A stretch of DNA of 64,000 nt, from positions 7,440,001 to 7,504,000 of the forward strand of contig NZ_CP109027.1 of the NCBI RefSeq assembly GCF_036226885.1. Direction: 5' to 3'. The stretch comes from Streptomyces sp. NBC_00663. GTDB lineage: Bacteria; Actinomycetota; Actinomycetes; Streptomycetales; Streptomycetaceae. The notes beneath the pieces are model-generated. The model made no database searches and was not told where the DNA came from. It saw only the letters and a list, made by a program, of their open reading frames with translations. Made by a program: the position numbers and the translations under genes. This document shows, piece by piece, positions 63,754-64,000 of the stretch (position 1 is its first letter; every line of letters begins with the position of its first letter).

Positions 63754-64000
63754 TCACTCCCACCGCGCGGAGTCGACGCCCCAGGGGCCGGGCGGCCGAG
63801 CCCAGTCGACCGGCCCGTCCACGAAGGACACCGGCGACCGGGCGTACCGCAGCCGCCCGATACCGCTGTCGGTCTCGGCGAGCCAGGCCTCGGGGCCGGC
63901 GTACGCGCTCTCCCCGACCGCCCCGACCTCCCCAACCTCCCCGACCTCCCCAACCTCCCCGACCGGGATCTCCTCCATCAGCCACCGCGCCGTCCGGGCC
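63754..64000 (-). CDS. C-terminal part of a possible CaiB/BaiF-type CoA transferase
   Basis: About 82 residues are visible to the stop at 63754; the start lies right of the window. The end (WLAETDSGIGRLRYARSPVS, then FVDGPVDWARPPGPWGVDS) resembles the C-terminus of family III CoA-transferase-like proteins, but the match is weak. A GEV-repeat insert (GEVGEVGEVGEVGAVGE) is encoded by six 9-bp DNA units at 63911-63964. An ATG at 63978 exists but the frame is open to the window edge with a plausible helix (ARTARWLMEEIP) before it. Confidence 0.45.
   Translation of the reverse strand, partial: ARTARWLMEEIPVGEVGEVGEVGEVGAVGESAYAGPEAWLAETDSGIGRLRYARSPVSFVDGPVDWARPPGPWGVDSARWE
63911..63964. repeat. 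Six 9-bp tandem repeats in the last gene
   Basis: Units alternate TCCCCGACC and TCCCCAACC (second unit GCCCCGACC). The unit is nine bases, so copy-number changes keep the frame and add or remove the tripeptide Gly-Glu-Val. Confidence 0.8.

Overview
This window reads as a piece of a Streptomyces chromosome. The DNA is very GC-rich with strong third-position GC bias, and many starts are GTG or TTG. Neighbouring genes often overlap by 4 nt (ATGA or GTGA). The gene content is typically streptomycete: the ectoine/5-hydroxyectoine cluster, an LAxTG sortase substrate, a large aerobic-type cobalamin locus, PhoP-type phosphate control and an Asp23/AmaP envelope module. No rRNA, tRNA, insertion sequence, prophage or CRISPR array was seen. 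Copies of short intergenic repeats that I recall as common in Streptomyces are present. Everything here is read by eye; no database search was run.

Layout. 1-2.1 kb: the tail of a class V aminotransferase, then a MarR regulator divergent from an Old Yellow Enzyme. 2.1-5.3 kb: ectABCD on the minus strand. 5.6-10.1 kb: a DinB-like protein, a class V aminotransferase and a polar amino-acid ABC transporter with a near-consensus promoter. 10.1-13.9 kb: a PIG-L deacetylase remnant, an amidohydrolase, a sortase-anchored surface protein and a LacI regulator. 13.9-32.2 kb: cobalamin biosynthesis, almost all on the minus strand. It has a distal block (cobM-cobL-cbiG/cobJ-cobH-cbiX-cobC) and a proximal block (cobD-cobQ-cobN-chlID-cobO-cobB-cobI) preceded by a cobalamin riboswitch. 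An oppositely oriented ZIP-type metal transporter sits between the two blocks. 32.4-34 kb: Pit phosphate transporter with a small membrane protein and a PHO box. 34-43.2 kb: GH25 muramidase, class II aldolase, alpha/beta hydrolase, a hypothetical protein, a VOC protein, a zinc metallopeptidase, an ABC-F protein with a short upstream ORF, a small HTH protein and an enoyl-CoA hydratase. 43.3-46.4 kb: Asp23/AmaP cluster. 46.5-51.4 kb: SDR, GH15 enzyme, SURF1, a Cys-rich zinc protein and a DEDDh exonuclease with BRCT. 51.5-54.1 kb: a large RING-finger/TerD-like protein. 54.2-59.2 kb: a TetR-controlled operon of an acetoacetate-decarboxylase-family protein, an SDR and two paralogous amidohydrolases. 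59.2-64 kb: a VIT1-like transporter, a sterol-desaturase-superfamily enzyme coupled to a lysoplasmalogenase-like protein, a zinc alcohol dehydrogenase, a CopD-like protein and the tail of a possible CoA transferase.

How the parts work together. The cob genes form a nearly complete corrin-ring, cobalt-insertion, adenosylation and amidation pathway. Supply is probably damped by B12 through the riboswitch, with a 19-codon leader ORF between the switch and cobD. The ect genes convert aspartate semialdehyde to hydroxyectoine for osmotic protection. The Asp23-like proteins plus AmaP-like and DUF2273-like membrane proteins probably form a membrane-attached envelope assembly.

The least explained features are the RING/TerD-like protein, the ADC-SDR-double-amidohydrolase operon, the possible ether-lipid pair (desaturase superfamily plus lysoplasmalogenase), the seven-residue ORF before the ABC-F gene, and several perfect palindromes that look like uncatalogued operators.
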